Position numbers and translations under genes: made by a program. The notes under the pieces are model-generated. The model did no database searches and was not told where the DNA came from. It was given only the letters and a program-made list of their open reading frames with translations. A DNA stretch of 33,427 nt, from contig JASDTB010000008.1 in the NCBI GenBank assembly GCA_041441455.1, positions 1 through 33,427 on the forward strand, given 5' to 3'. The stretch comes from JAFIHK01 sp041441455. GTDB lineage: Bacteria; Bacteroidota; Bacteroidia; Bacteroidales; UBA932. This document shows positions 6,916-15,494 of the stretch, one piece after another. The first letter of the stretch is position 1. Every line of letters begins with the position of its first letter.

Positions 6916-7692
6916 ATGATTGAATTTATTGATACTCACTCGCATCTTTATGATGCCGATTTTAATACAGATATTACTGAAGTAAAGGATAGGTCGGTCT
7001 CTAATGGAGTCTGCAAGGTTGTTCTCCCAGCAGTTGACAAAGAGTGCCATGGGAATTTACTTAACTTGGCTTCTAGATTTCCCGATTTTGCATACCCTTG
7101 CGCTGGATTGCACCCGACATCAGTTAACTCTACTTGGCAACAAGAGCTTGATTTTGTAATCAGCGAGATGGAGGCAAAGAAACCCTATATTGCAATTGGA
7201 GAGATCGGCATGGATGGTTACTGGTCTAAAGATTTCATGAAAGAGCAAGCAGAGGTATTTGAAACGCAACTTCGATTAGCATCTAAAATGAGTTTGCCTG
7301 TAATTATTCACTCCAGAAATGCTACTGAAGAGATCTTTGATCTCCTTGAGTCGTGCCGTGGATTAAATTTAAGTGGAGTATTTCACGCCTATTCTGGAAG
7401 TTACGAGACCTTTCAAAGAATCCAAAAATATGGTAACTTTATGATTGGAATTGGAGGTGTGCTTACATTCAAAAATAGTACTCTTGTTTCGGTTGTTAAA
7501 AAAACTGGATTGAGTAAAATCATTCTAGAGACAGATGCTCCTTGGCTGTCGCCAGTACCATATCGAGGAAAAAGAAATGAGCCTGCTTATATCCCAATTA
7601 TTGCGCAAAGGCTTGCAGAGATTTGCGAGACAACCATTGAGAATGTAGCTGCCACAACGACCCAAAATGCTAAAGGATTATTTAAATTCTAA
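6916..7692 (+). CDS. tatD: TatD-family metal-dependent hydrolase (DNase-type)
   Basis: This 258-residue protein has the TIM-barrel metal site of the TatD family: H8 and H10 in DTHSHL, E96 in GEIGMD, H132 in IHSRNA, H157 in GVFHAYSG, and D207 in ETDAPWLSP. The PYRGKRNEP loop that usually follows is present too. Studied family members are metal-dependent nucleases acting on DNA ends or single-stranded DNA, with roles in repair and DNA turnover. The name does not mean a role in Tat export. It lies 4 bases after dprA and 6 bases before ansA. A DNA-processing partner next to DprA is attractive but may only reflect conserved order. Confidence 0.93.
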   Translation: MIEFIDTHSHLYDADFNTDITEVKDRSVSNGVCKVVLPAVDKECHGNLLNLASRFPDFAYPCAGLHPTSVNSTWQQELDFVISEMEAKKPYIAIGEIGMDGYWSKDFMKEQAEVFETQLRLASKMSLPVIIHSRNATEEIFDLLESCRGLNLSGVFHAYSGSYETFQRIQKYGNFMIGIGGVLTFKNSTLVSVVKKTGLSKIILETDAPWLSPVPYRGKRNEPAYIPIIAQRLAEICETTIENVAATTTQNAKGLFKF

Positions 7693-7698
7693 AAAAAT

Positions 7699-8739
7699 AT
7701 GACAAATTCATCAGTGCTTCTGATTTATACAGGAGGAACAATTGGGATGAAGCAAGATCCCGAAACCCTTGCACTGACCCCATTTAATTTTTCTCAAATA
7801 TTAGAAGAGGTACCAGAACTAAAGAAGTTCAGGTGCAACATTGAAACATACTCTTTCGACCCTCCTATTGACTCTTCCGATATCCAAGTTGACTTCTGGG
7901 TAACCTTAGCTCAATTCATCGAAAAAAACTACGAAAAATATGATGGTTTTGTAATTCTGCATGGTACCGATACTATGTCATTTTCGGCTTCTGCATTAAG
8001 CTTTATGCTCGAAGATTTAGAAAAGCCTGTCATATTTACGGGCAGTCAATTACCTATCGGAATGCTTAGAACTGATGGTAAGGAAAATCTAATATCCTCT
8101 ATTGAGATTGCTGCAGCAAGAGACGAAAATGGAATGGCTATTGTGCCAGAAGTTTGTGTCTATTTTGAGAACAAACTTTATCGAGGAAATAGAACTACAA
8201 AATATAATGCAGAAAATTTTAATGCATTCAGGTCGGCAAATTATCCAGTACTTGCTGATGTCGGAATACACATCAAATATAACTATCCGGCAATCTACAA
8301 ACCATCTTCGTATGGCAAAAAATTGACTATTAACACAAAGCTTAGTACAGAGATTGCAATTTTGAAAATTTTCCCTGGAATAACACCGCAAGTAGTCTCT
8401 TCAATTTTGAATACCGAAGGTATCAGGGCTATTATTTTAGAAAGCTATGGATCTGGCAATGCTCCTACCAAAAAATGGCTATTAGAGATGCTCTCTGATG
8501 CAATCAACAGAGGCATTATCATCCTGAATATCACACAATGTCATGCTGGTCATGTAGACATGGAGGCATACTCAACAGGCATCTTGTTAAAGAAGATGGG
8601 AGTTGTCAGCGGATTTGATTCTACGACCGAAGCGGCAGTTGCAAAACTCTTTTTTTTACTAGGCCAATCAATTGATATTATTGACATTAAACACCTTCTC
8701 CTAAAAAATTTACGTGGAGAAATTACTATCAAATACTAA
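7699..8739 (+). CDS. ansA: Type I L-asparaginase
   Basis: The product hydrolyses asparagine to aspartate and ammonia. The asparaginase family is clear from IYTGGTIGM, with candidate nucleophile Thr14, and HGTDTMSFSASAL, with Thr90 and Asp91. YRGNRTTK supplies Lys168, as in the cytoplasmic E. coli AnsA type. GSQLPI and LRTDGKENL are also family landmarks. There is no signal peptide, so it should act in the cytoplasm, and the 346-residue length fits type I. It follows tatD by 6 bases and is the last gene before a 100-base gap leading to the exbB module. A glutaminase side activity cannot be excluded. Confidence 0.93.
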   Translation: MTNSSVLLIYTGGTIGMKQDPETLALTPFNFSQILEEVPELKKFRCNIETYSFDPPIDSSDIQVDFWVTLAQFIEKNYEKYDGFVILHGTDTMSFSASALSFMLEDLEKPVIFTGSQLPIGMLRTDGKENLISSIEIAAARDENGMAIVPEVCVYFENKLYRGNRTTKYNAENFNAFRSANYPVLADVGIHIKYNYPAIYKPSSYGKKLTINTKLSTEIAILKIFPGITPQVVSSILNTEGIRAIILESYGSGNAPTKKWLLEMLSDAINRGIIILNITQCHAGHVDMEAYSTGILLKKMGVVSGFDSTTEAAVAKLFFLLGQSIDIIDIKHLLLKNLRGEITIKY

Positions 8740-8772
8740 TTATTGAAAAATTCTTTTTAAATTGCACGATAT

Positions 8773-8802
8773 TTTGGTGAAAACACTGAATAAATAACTA
8801 TT
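8773..8802 (+). promoter_or_regulatory. Possible promoter for the exbB-exbD operon
   Basis: TTTG (8773-8776), an 18-base spacer and TAACTATT (8795-8802) resemble the Bacteroidota pattern, but the -7 box has two mismatches to TAnnTTTG. It lies in the 102 bases between ansA and the preferred exbB start. Placement is tentative. Confidence 0.3.
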
Positions 8803-8841
8803 TAAAATACATTGTTTAATACTTTAATCATTCAAAAATTT

Positions 8842-9630
8842 ATGAAAAAATTTTTCATGTTTTTGGCAGTTATGGGTTTCATAACCATCTCTGCACAGTA
8901 CGCTGCAGCTCAAACTCCAGATTCTGCTGCAACTACAACAACAGTTACTGAAACTCCGGCTGCCATCACTAATCCGGCTGACCTTACAAGCCAAGATGAG
9001 ACTCCAATTCACCAACAATTGAAAACTAAATTCATCGAAGGTGGTGCTGGTTTCATGGCTACTATCCTTTTGTGCTTGATCCTAGGTCTTGCAATTGCTA
9101 TCGAAAGAATCATTTATTTGAATCTTGCTACAACTAACACTGAGAAACTTCTTAAGAATATCGAAGAAGCTCTTGCTAAAGGTGGTGTTGAAGCTGCTAA
9201 AGAAGTTTGCCGTAACACTAGAGGTCCTGTAGCTAGCATTTTCTATCAAGGTCTTTGCCGTATGGATGAAGGTATTGAAGTAGTTGAAAAATCTGTTGTT
9301 TCTTACGGTTCAGTTCAAATGAGCCAAATGGAATCAGGTCTTTCTTGGATTCAGCTTTTCATCGCTCTTGCTCCGATGTTGGGATTCCTTGGAACAGTTA
9401 TCGGTATGATCGGTGCTTTCGACGCTATCCAAGCTGCTGGTGACATTTCACCTAACGTTGTTGCTGGTGGTATTAAAGTTGCGTTGATCACTACAGTAGG
9501 TGGTCTTATCGTTGCGATTATCCTTCAACTTTTCTACAACTACATCGTTTCTAAAATTGACTCGATCGTTATTTCGATGGAAGATGCTTCTATCTCTTTG
9601 ATCGATATTTTAGTAAAAGCAAAAAAATAA
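8842..9630 (+). CDS. exbB: MotA/TolQ/ExbB-family proton channel protein
   Basis: This inner-membrane subunit of an Exb/Tol-type motor uses the proton gradient with ExbD to drive TonB- or Tol-like transducers. From the ATG at 8842 it has 262 residues. An earlier ATG at 8812 is possible, but MKKFFMFLAVMGF at 8842 starts a clean signal sequence ending near AAAQ at 21-24. Next come a Thr/Ala/Pro-rich periplasmic stretch (about 25-65), membrane helix 1 (68-90), a cytoplasmic loop, and helices 2 (170-192) and 3 (212-236). The APMLGFLGTVIGMIGAF block is the TolQ/ExbB signature. The N-terminal signal sequence plus linker makes it longer than E. coli ExbB. Codons such as CTT, GCT and GGT dominate, suggesting strong expression. 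It is the first gene of a four-gene operon. Confidence 0.93.
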   Translation: MKKFFMFLAVMGFITISAQYAAAQTPDSAATTTTVTETPAAITNPADLTSQDETPIHQQLKTKFIEGGAGFMATILLCLILGLAIAIERIIYLNLATTNTEKLLKNIEEALAKGGVEAAKEVCRNTRGPVASIFYQGLCRMDEGIEVVEKSVVSYGSVQMSQMESGLSWIQLFIALAPMLGFLGTVIGMIGAFDAIQAAGDISPNVVAGGIKVALITTVGGLIVAIILQLFYNYIVSKIDSIVISMEDASISLIDILVKAKK

Positions 9631-9638
9631 TCTGAATT

Positions 9639-10055
9639 ATGCCTAAATTTGTTAAATATTTATTATATGTAATGTTAGCTACTGCTTTCGTTCTTGGTGT
9701 AGTTTTCTACTTCAACCTTGATAACGAAAATATGGTTAATGTACTTCTTTACTACGGATATGCATTATTTGCATTAGCAGTATTTTCTGCAGTTGTTCTT
9801 CCTCTATTCAATATTGGAAGCAATCCAAAAGCTCTAAAGAAGATCTTTACCAACCTAGCTATCGTTATTGTTGTCTGCTGCCTTTCATATGTATTGGCTT
9901 CAGGCGATGCTTTGACTGTTTCCATTAAACCGGAACCAAGCTCATCTACACTTAAGCTTACAGATGCAGGTCTAATTTTGACATACATTGTGTTTGCTTT
10001 TTCACTAATCGCAATTGTATTCGGTGGTATAATCAATTTGATTAGAAACCGTTAA
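9639..10055 (+). CDS. Small integral membrane protein in the ExbB/ExbD operon
   Basis: The function is unknown. The 138 residues contain four predicted membrane helices at about 7-25, 34-57, 70-88 and 109-134. A short polar segment with a Ser-rich PEPSSSTLKL stretch lies between helices 3 and 4, so both ends should be cytoplasmic. No motif I can name is present. It sits 8 bases after exbB and 15 bases before the first exbD, so it is surely co-transcribed and may be an accessory subunit of the motor. This is inferred from position only. A helper in assembly or lipid contact would fit as well as a structural subunit. Confidence 0.8.
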   Translation: MPKFVKYLLYVMLATAFVLGVVFYFNLDNENMVNVLLYYGYALFALAVFSAVVLPLFNIGSNPKALKKIFTNLAIVIVVCCLSYVLASGDALTVSIKPEPSSSTLKLTDAGLILTYIVFAFSLIAIVFGGIINLIRNR

Positions 10056-10070
10056 AAAATTAATAATTAT

Positions 10071-10652
10071 ATGGCAAGACCTATACAAGAAATCAACGCA
10101 GGTTCGATGGCAGATATTGCTTTCCTGCTTCTGATATTCTTCTTGGTTACTACAACCATGGATGTCGATGCAGGTTTGCAGCGTCGTTTACCTCCTATGC
10201 CGGATGAAAACCAAAAGACAGATGATATCAAAGTAAACAGAAGAAACATCTTGATCGTTAGAATTAACGATGCAGACCGTCTTCTGGTTGGTGGCACTCC
10301 GATGGATGTAAGCATGCTTAGAGACAAAGCGGTTGAATTCTTAACCAATCCAGGAAATATCGAAACTCTTCCAGAAAAGGAAGTTAAGCAAATCGAAGGT
10401 TTTGGTCCTTATGAAGTTTCTAAAGGTGTTATCTCGTTGCAAAACACTAGGGGTACTAGTTATAATGCTTACATCAAAGTTCAAAACGAACTTGTTAGAG
10501 CGGTTAACGAAGTACGTGAAGCATTTGCGATGCAACAATTCGGCAAAAAATACATCAACTTGGATGAGGATAAACAAAGAATCGTCCGTGATGCTATTCC
10601 TCAGAATATTTCTGAGGCCGATCCTAAAGACACCGGAAGTAAAAAACGCTAA
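10071..10652 (+). CDS. exbD: ExbD/TolR-family biopolymer transport protein, first copy
   Basis: ExbD subunits sit inside the ExbB pore and relay protons through a conserved aspartate. The N-terminus is short and cytoplasmic, followed by one membrane helix (about 14-30) starting SMADIAFLLLIFF, where Asp15 is the expected proton-carrying residue. The rest (about 31-193) is periplasmic, with a LIVRIND strand and a VNEVREAFA helix near the end. At 193 residues it is longer than E. coli ExbD (141), mainly through an insert at about 95-135 and a charged tail. A second, different exbD follows after 17 bases. Two ExbD paralogs after ExbB are common in Bacteroidota. Confidence 0.93.
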   Translation: MARPIQEINAGSMADIAFLLLIFFLVTTTMDVDAGLQRRLPPMPDENQKTDDIKVNRRNILIVRINDADRLLVGGTPMDVSMLRDKAVEFLTNPGNIETLPEKEVKQIEGFGPYEVSKGVISLQNTRGTSYNAYIKVQNELVRAVNEVREAFAMQQFGKKYINLDEDKQRIVRDAIPQNISEADPKDTGSKKR

Positions 10653-10669
10653 TTAAGAGGAATAACGAT

Positions 10670-11143
10670 ATGGCAAAATTTCAGAGAAAAGGCAAAGGCG
10701 GTACACCCGCTATCAGTACGGCTTCGTTACCTGATATTATCTTTATGTTGCTGTTCTTCTTCATGGTTTCAACAAGTATGAGAGAAACTGAGCGCAAAGT
10801 ACAGGTAAAACTTCCTGAGGCTTCCGAAACAGCAAAATTAGAGAGAAAAGATCTAGCATCTTATATATTTGTAGGAGCACCAACTCCTGCTTACCAAGCA
10901 CAATTCGGTACAGATTCGAGAATTCAATTAAATGACTCTTTTAAATCTGTTGATGATATTCGTGACTTCGTAGCAGCATCTCGTGAATCTATGAGTGAAG
11001 CAGACCGTCAATTTATGACAGTATCTATTAAAGGTGATGAAAATGTTAGAATGGGTATCATTACTGACATTAAACAAGAACTTCGTAGATGCTCTGCTCT
11101 TAAGATCATGTATGCAGCAAGAAGAGCTGCTCCAGTTCAATAA
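10670..11143 (+). CDS. exbD: ExbD/TolR-family biopolymer transport protein, second copy
   Basis: This is a second ExbD-type subunit of 157 residues. It opens with a basic, Gly-rich cytoplasmic segment (FQRKGKGGTPAIS), then one membrane helix (about 20-37) beginning SLPDIIFMLLFFF with the conserved Asp22. The periplasmic domain follows from about 38, including a VKLPEASET strand typical of the family. It differs clearly from the first copy, especially around the aspartate (SLPDIIF against SMADIAF), so the two are old paralogs rather than a recent duplication. The pair may form the mixed ExbD dimer expected inside an ExbB pentamer. A strong terminator 20 bases downstream closes the operon. Confidence 0.93.
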   Translation: MAKFQRKGKGGTPAISTASLPDIIFMLLFFFMVSTSMRETERKVQVKLPEASETAKLERKDLASYIFVGAPTPAYQAQFGTDSRIQLNDSFKSVDDIRDFVAASRESMSEADRQFMTVSIKGDENVRMGIITDIKQELRRCSALKIMYAARRAAPVQ

Positions 11144-11162
11144 TAAGATTCGAGCTAATATT

Positions 11163-11198
11163 AAAAAAGAGGAGTTTTTCAACTCCTCTTTTTTATTT
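11163..11198 (+). terminator. Strong rho-independent terminator of the exb operon
   Basis: AAAAAAGAGGAGTT (11163-11176) and AACTCCTCTTTTTT (11181-11194) are exact reverse complements around the 4-base loop TTTC. The T-run follows directly. This is one of the clearest terminators in the window. Confidence 0.93.
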
Positions 11199-11262
11199 AT
11201 GTTTGGTCGGTATATTTAACAAAGTAGCAACATCACTTGTTATTCTTTCTAAATATAGTTTG

Positions 11263-11270
11263 TAACTTTG
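11263..11270 (+). promoter_or_regulatory. -7 promoter box for the phosphatase gene
   Basis: TAACTTTG matches TAnnTTTG exactly and lies 23 bases before the ATG at 11294, after the exb terminator. A TTG at 11237-11239 is about 3 bases too far upstream for an ideal -33 element. Confidence 0.6.
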
Positions 11271-11293
11271 TTAAATAATAAATACTGATTTCA

Positions 11294-12511
11294 ATGAAAA
11301 AATTCCTACTTTTTGCAGCATCAATGCTCATAATCTTCTTGTCTGCACAAGGCAATACAAATCAAAGCTCTTCAAAAAAAGCAACCCATCCTAAATATGT
11401 CTTTTTATTTATAGGCGATGGCATGGGACTATCGCATGTTTCAATGGCAGAGGCTTATCTATCAACTCAAAAAGGACAAATTTCCAATGAATCTATTTCA
11501 TTCACAAGATTTCCAGTTATAGGACTTGTAACCACATATTCTGCAAATTCTTATATTACTTGTTCATCTGCTGCAGGTACAGCTATGTCAACTGGTACAA
11601 AAACAAATAATTACATGCTTGGAGTCGATCCTAAAGGAAACAAACTACGTAGTATCTCTTATAAAATTCACGAAAAAGGTATTCCTGTCGGCATAGCATC
11701 ATCTGCCACCATAGATCACGCAACTCCTGGAGCATTCTATGCTAGCAGTACAAGCAGAACTAACTATTACGAAATAGCTGAGCAGTTACCAAAAACTGGC
11801 TTTGAATTCTTTGGTGGTGGTGGTTTTGTTCAACCTAAAGGAGAAAAGGGCGACCAGCAAAATATCTATGAACTAATTTCGAAAGCTGGCTACAAAATAA
11901 TTCGTGGACAAGAGAATCTTAAAAACAAGACTCAGAAAGATAAAGTTGTATTTCTTCAGAGAGAGGGTAAAGAGGGCGATTTGCCATATGCACTTGATAG
12001 AAAACCTGGAGATCTATCACTGAAAGAAGTTGTTGCTGCGGGTATAGAACATCTTTATGGTAATAAAGGATTCTTTATGATGGCTGAAGGTGGAAAAATT
12101 GACTGGGCAGCCCATTCAAATGATGGTAAAGCAGATATTTTAGAGGTTCTTGATTTTGCTGATGCTATAGAAGTGGCCTACCAATTCTATCTAAAACATC
12201 CAGAAGAGACTCTAATTATTGTAACTGCTGACCACGAAACTGGAGGAGTGAGCCTTGGTAGAGAAAAAGGCTATACTCTTAGCTTAAAAGAGTTAGATCC
12301 TCAAACTCGTTCAATAGACTCTAACAAGTCTCAAAAGGAACAAATTAAGGAGCTAAATAACAAAGCAAATATTGGTTGGACAACTACTTCGCACTCAGGA
12401 ACAATGGTTCCAATATACTCTATTGGAGCAGGTAGTCAAGAATTTTCGGGAAGAATGGATAATACAGATATTCCGAGAAAGATTACGAAACTTTTGAATG
12501 TAAAATTCTAA
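11294..12511 (+). CDS. Exported alkaline phosphatase (PhoA superfamily)
   Basis: This periplasmic phosphomonoesterase of 405 residues should release phosphate from organic phosphates. Residues 1-20 are a signal peptide (MKKFLLFAASMLIIFLSAQG). Metal and catalytic positions are visible: D42 in FIGDGMG, the nucleophile Ser91 in TCSSAAGTAMSTG, E265 and D270 with H274 in EGGKIDWAAH, D313 and H314 in VTADHETGG, and H367 in TSHSGTMV. The residue before the nucleophile is Cys90, where E. coli PhoA has Asp101. It has its own promoter box and is followed after 12 bases by another exported hydrolase. No Pho box is recognised, so phosphate control cannot be claimed. Confidence 0.93.
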   Translation: MKKFLLFAASMLIIFLSAQGNTNQSSSKKATHPKYVFLFIGDGMGLSHVSMAEAYLSTQKGQISNESISFTRFPVIGLVTTYSANSYITCSSAAGTAMSTGTKTNNYMLGVDPKGNKLRSISYKIHEKGIPVGIASSATIDHATPGAFYASSTSRTNYYEIAEQLPKTGFEFFGGGGFVQPKGEKGDQQNIYELISKAGYKIIRGQENLKNKTQKDKVVFLQREGKEGDLPYALDRKPGDLSLKEVVAAGIEHLYGNKGFFMMAEGGKIDWAAHSNDGKADILEVLDFADAIEVAYQFYLKHPEETLIIVTADHETGGVSLGREKGYTLSLKELDPQTRSIDSNKSQKEQIKELNNKANIGWTTTSHSGTMVPIYSIGAGSQEFSGRMDNTDIPRKITKLLNVKF

Positions 12512-12523
12512 AAACAACCTATA

Positions 12524-14032
12524 ATGTCCCGTAAATTATTCTTGTTCAGCATTATGATTCTACTTACAACTGGAATCATAGCTCAGGTGCACCCAAAGAG
12601 AGAGTTCAGAGGTGCATGGATTCACACTGTTGGAAACGAACAGTTCAAGACAATGACTTCTGATTCTATTAAAACCTATCTTTCAAAGACATTAGACGAT
12701 TTGAAGAGAGCAGGTGTTAATGCTGTTATTTTTCAAGTCAGGCCTCAAGCTGACGCCTTTTATAAATCAGAGTTGGAACCGTGGAGCAGATTCTTAACAG
12801 GAGTACAAGGACAAGCTCCAGTCCCATTTTGGGATCCTCTCCAATTTATGATTGAAGAGTGTCATAAAAGAGGAATGGAGTTACATGCATGGTGTAACCC
12901 ATATAGAGTGACATCAAATGACAAGGAGCAATTAACTCCCGAACATCTCTATTTTAAAAAACCGGAACTGTTCAAAAAATATGGGAAACAGCTATATTTT
13001 GATCCGGGTGAACCAGAGTCAATTAAACATACAGTAAAAGTTATTGCAGATATAGTAAGCAGATACGATGTAGATGCAATCCATTTCGACGACTATTTTT
13101 ATCCCTACCCTGTAGCATTTGAAGAGTTTCACGATGATGCCTCTTTTGTAAAATATGCATCTTCTCAAGGATTTGAATATTGGCAAAAGGGTGACTGGAG
13201 GAGAAATAATGTTGCCACTTTAATCAAACAGCTAAATGATACTATTAAGGCAATTAAGCCTTGGGTAAGATTTGGAATAAGCCCTTTTGGTATTCATCGG
13301 AACCTGAAAGACACCCCAGATGGAAGTGGAAGCAAAACAAATGGTCTATCGAACTACGAACAGCTTTTTGCTGATGTTCCAATGTGGCTGGAAAAGGGCT
13401 GGGTAGATTATAATGTTCCGCAACTGTATTGGGAAATTGGACATCCTGCTGCCGATTTTCTAACATTGATTGAATGGTGGAATACAAAAAACTACAAAGG
13501 ACATCTTTATATTGGCCAAAACATAAGCTCCCTCGATAAAAAAGACCTTAAAAATCCATCTACAACTCAGTTAGCAGAAAAGATGAGGCTTGTGAGAAAT
13601 CTTAAAAATGTTGATGGAAATGTTTGGTGGCCAGGATGGAGTTTAAGCAGAAATCCATTCGGTATAACAGACTCCCTTGCAAATAAATATCAGAAGTATA
13701 TTGCTCTAGTTCCAGCATATAGCGATATAGATTCAATCCCACCTCAAGCAGTCTCTAAACCATCAGTAAAAAAAGGGAAATTGGTTTGGAAACACGAATC
13801 CAATGGAGATAAGATGCAGGAGGCTGGGTTATTCGTTGTCTATAAGTTTAAAAAGGGAGAGAGAGCAGAATTTGACAATCCTGCAAACATTGTAGCATTG
13901 GTTAATAAGCCCGAATATGTTCTGAATCCTAGTAAGAGAGGTAAAAAAACATCATTCGTCTATTATGTGACTGCTTTGGATAGATGCAACAACGAAAGTA
14001 AACCTTCTATCCCTGTTGTTATATCATATTAA
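12524..14032 (+). CDS. Exported GHL10/DUF187-type glycoside hydrolase-like protein
   Basis: The 502-residue protein starts with a signal peptide (about 1-20, MSRKLFLFSIMILLTTGIIA before Q21). The mature N-terminus KREFRGAWIHTVGNE, then GVNAVIFQVRPQADAFYKS, ELHAWCNPYRV, DVDAIHFDDYFYP and WVRFGISPFGI, marks the GHL10/DUF187 TIM-barrel family. Acidic residues at strand ends (the FDDYF pair) fit a retaining glycosidase, but the substrate is unknown; peptidoglycan or another glycan has been proposed for relatives. A beta-type domain (about 405-502, with KLVWKHESNG and FVYYVTALDR) follows the barrel. It lies 12 bases after the phosphatase and is probably co-transcribed, suggesting a pair of periplasmic scavenging enzymes. 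Confidence 0.88.
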   Translation: MSRKLFLFSIMILLTTGIIAQVHPKREFRGAWIHTVGNEQFKTMTSDSIKTYLSKTLDDLKRAGVNAVIFQVRPQADAFYKSELEPWSRFLTGVQGQAPVPFWDPLQFMIEECHKRGMELHAWCNPYRVTSNDKEQLTPEHLYFKKPELFKKYGKQLYFDPGEPESIKHTVKVIADIVSRYDVDAIHFDDYFYPYPVAFEEFHDDASFVKYASSQGFEYWQKGDWRRNNVATLIKQLNDTIKAIKPWVRFGISPFGIHRNLKDTPDGSGSKTNGLSNYEQLFADVPMWLEKGWVDYNVPQLYWEIGHPAADFLTLIEWWNTKNYKGHLYIGQNISSLDKKDLKNPSTTQLAEKMRLVRNLKNVDGNVWWPGWSLSRNPFGITDSLANKYQKYIALVPAYSDIDSIPPQAVSKPSVKKGKLVWKHESNGDKMQEAGLFVVYKFKKGERAEFDNPANIVALVNKPEYVLNPSKRGKKTSFVYYVTALDRCNNESKPSIPVVISY

Positions 14033-14059
14033 CCGAGTACATTTTTACAAATTATTATG

Positions 14060-14067
14060 TAACTTTG
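14060..14067 (+). promoter_or_regulatory. -7 promoter box for asnS-udk-tonB
   Basis: TAACTTTG matches TAnnTTTG exactly and ends 29 bases before the asnS ATG. It is the same 8-base box as in front of the phosphatase gene. No clear -33 element is seen. Confidence 0.6.
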
Positions 14068-14096
14068 CTCAGTTAATCTAAAATCAAAGAATCACA

Positions 14097-15491
14097 ATGG
14101 AGTGCCAAAAAAGAGTTAAAGTTTCCGAACTTCTAAAGAGGGAACCGGGCGGCGATACGCTAGTAAAAGGTTGGGTGAGAACTAAAAGGGGCAACAAAAA
14201 CATAGCATTTGTTGCTTTAAATGACGGTTCTACTGTTAATAATATACAGATTGTTTTCGATATGAATAATTTCAGCGAAAATGATTTGAAACCAGTTACT
14301 ACAGGAGCCTGTATAGGAGTAAAAGGGGCTTTAGTTGCATCTCAGGGAAGCGGACAATCTGTTGAAATTCAAGCCAAAGAACTTGAAGTTTATGGAACAG
14401 CCGACAGCGAAACATATCCGCTTCAGAAGAAGGGGCACAGTATGGAATTTTTACGTGAGATAGGACATCTAAGACCACGTACAAATACTTTCGGTTGTGT
14501 ATTCAGAATACGTCATGCAATGGCCTTTGCTATCCATAAATATTTTAACGACAAAGGCTTTTTCTATATTCATACACCTATCATCACAGCATCAGATGCC
14601 GAAGGTGCAGGTGCAATGTTCCAAGTAACAACACTAGATTTAAACAATCTTCCTAGAACCGAAGAGGGTCACATCAACTACACCGAAGACTTTTTCGGAA
14701 GAGCTTCTAACCTTACAGTAAGCGGTCAGCTCGAAGGGGAGCTCGCAGCAATGGCTCTCGGAGAGATCTATACCTTTGGACCTACTTTCCGTGCAGAAAA
14801 TTCAAACACACCTAGGCACTTAGCCGAGTTTTGGATGATCGAACCAGAGATGGCTTTCTATGACATTAAAGATAACATGGATCTTGCCGAAGATTTCATC
14901 AAATATTTGGTAAAATATGCTCTAGACAACTGCTACGAAGATCTTAAGTTCCTTAACGACATGTTCGACAAAGAGCTTATCGAAAGACTTCAAAGCGTTG
15001 TTGCTACAGAATTTGTTAGATTATCATATACCGATGGTGTTGAGATCTTGATGAAATCTGGACAAAAATTCGAATATCCAGTCTCTTGGGGTACTGACCT
15101 TCAAAGTGAACACGAAAGATATCTTGTAGAAAAACACTTTATGAAACCAGTGATTCTAACTGACTATCCTAAAGAGATTAAGGCCTTCTACATGAAACAA
15201 AATGAAGATGGAAAGACTGTTAGAGCAATGGATGTTCTTTTCCCTAAGATTGGAGAGATAATTGGAGGCTCGCAACGTGAAGAGAGTCTTGAGAAATTAA
15301 GCAAACGTATCGAAGAGTTAAATATGGGTACAGAATCACTATGGTGGTATCTTGATACAAGAAAATTCGGTACAGCACCACATGCTGGATTTGGACTTGG
15401 TTTTGAGAGACTTTTACTGTTCGTGACTGGTATGGCAAATATTCGTGATGTAATTCCTTTCCCTAGAACTCCTAAAAACGCTGAATTTTAA
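14097..15491 (+). CDS. asnS: Asparaginyl-tRNA synthetase
   Basis: This 464-residue class II aminoacyl-tRNA synthetase charges tRNA-Asn with asparagine. An N-terminal OB-fold anticodon-binding domain (about 1-110, VKGWVRTKRGNKNIAFVALNDG) leads into the catalytic domain. Motif 2 is FGPTFRAENSNTPRHLAEF, and motif 3 is GFGLGFERLLLFVTG close to the C-terminus, followed by DVIPFPRTP. The VSGQLEGELAAMALGEIYTF run is characteristic of AsnRS. Length is normal. The gene has its own promoter box and is followed by udk after 3 bases, so an essential translation gene and the tonB-like gene share a transcript. Confidence 0.97.
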   Translation: MECQKRVKVSELLKREPGGDTLVKGWVRTKRGNKNIAFVALNDGSTVNNIQIVFDMNNFSENDLKPVTTGACIGVKGALVASQGSGQSVEIQAKELEVYGTADSETYPLQKKGHSMEFLREIGHLRPRTNTFGCVFRIRHAMAFAIHKYFNDKGFFYIHTPIITASDAEGAGAMFQVTTLDLNNLPRTEEGHINYTEDFFGRASNLTVSGQLEGELAAMALGEIYTFGPTFRAENSNTPRHLAEFWMIEPEMAFYDIKDNMDLAEDFIKYLVKYALDNCYEDLKFLNDMFDKELIERLQSVVATEFVRLSYTDGVEILMKSGQKFEYPVSWGTDLQSEHERYLVEKHFMKPVILTDYPKEIKAFYMKQNEDGKTVRAMDVLFPKIGEIIGGSQREESLEKLSKRIEELNMGTESLWWYLDTRKFGTAPHAGFGLGFERLLLFVTGMANIRDVIPFPRTPKNAEF

Positions 15492-15494
15492 TCT

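Noticed and set aside
6916..7692. tatD as part of Tat protein export
   Set aside because: The product is a metal-dependent hydrolase; the name is historical and no tatA, tatB or tatC is nearby.
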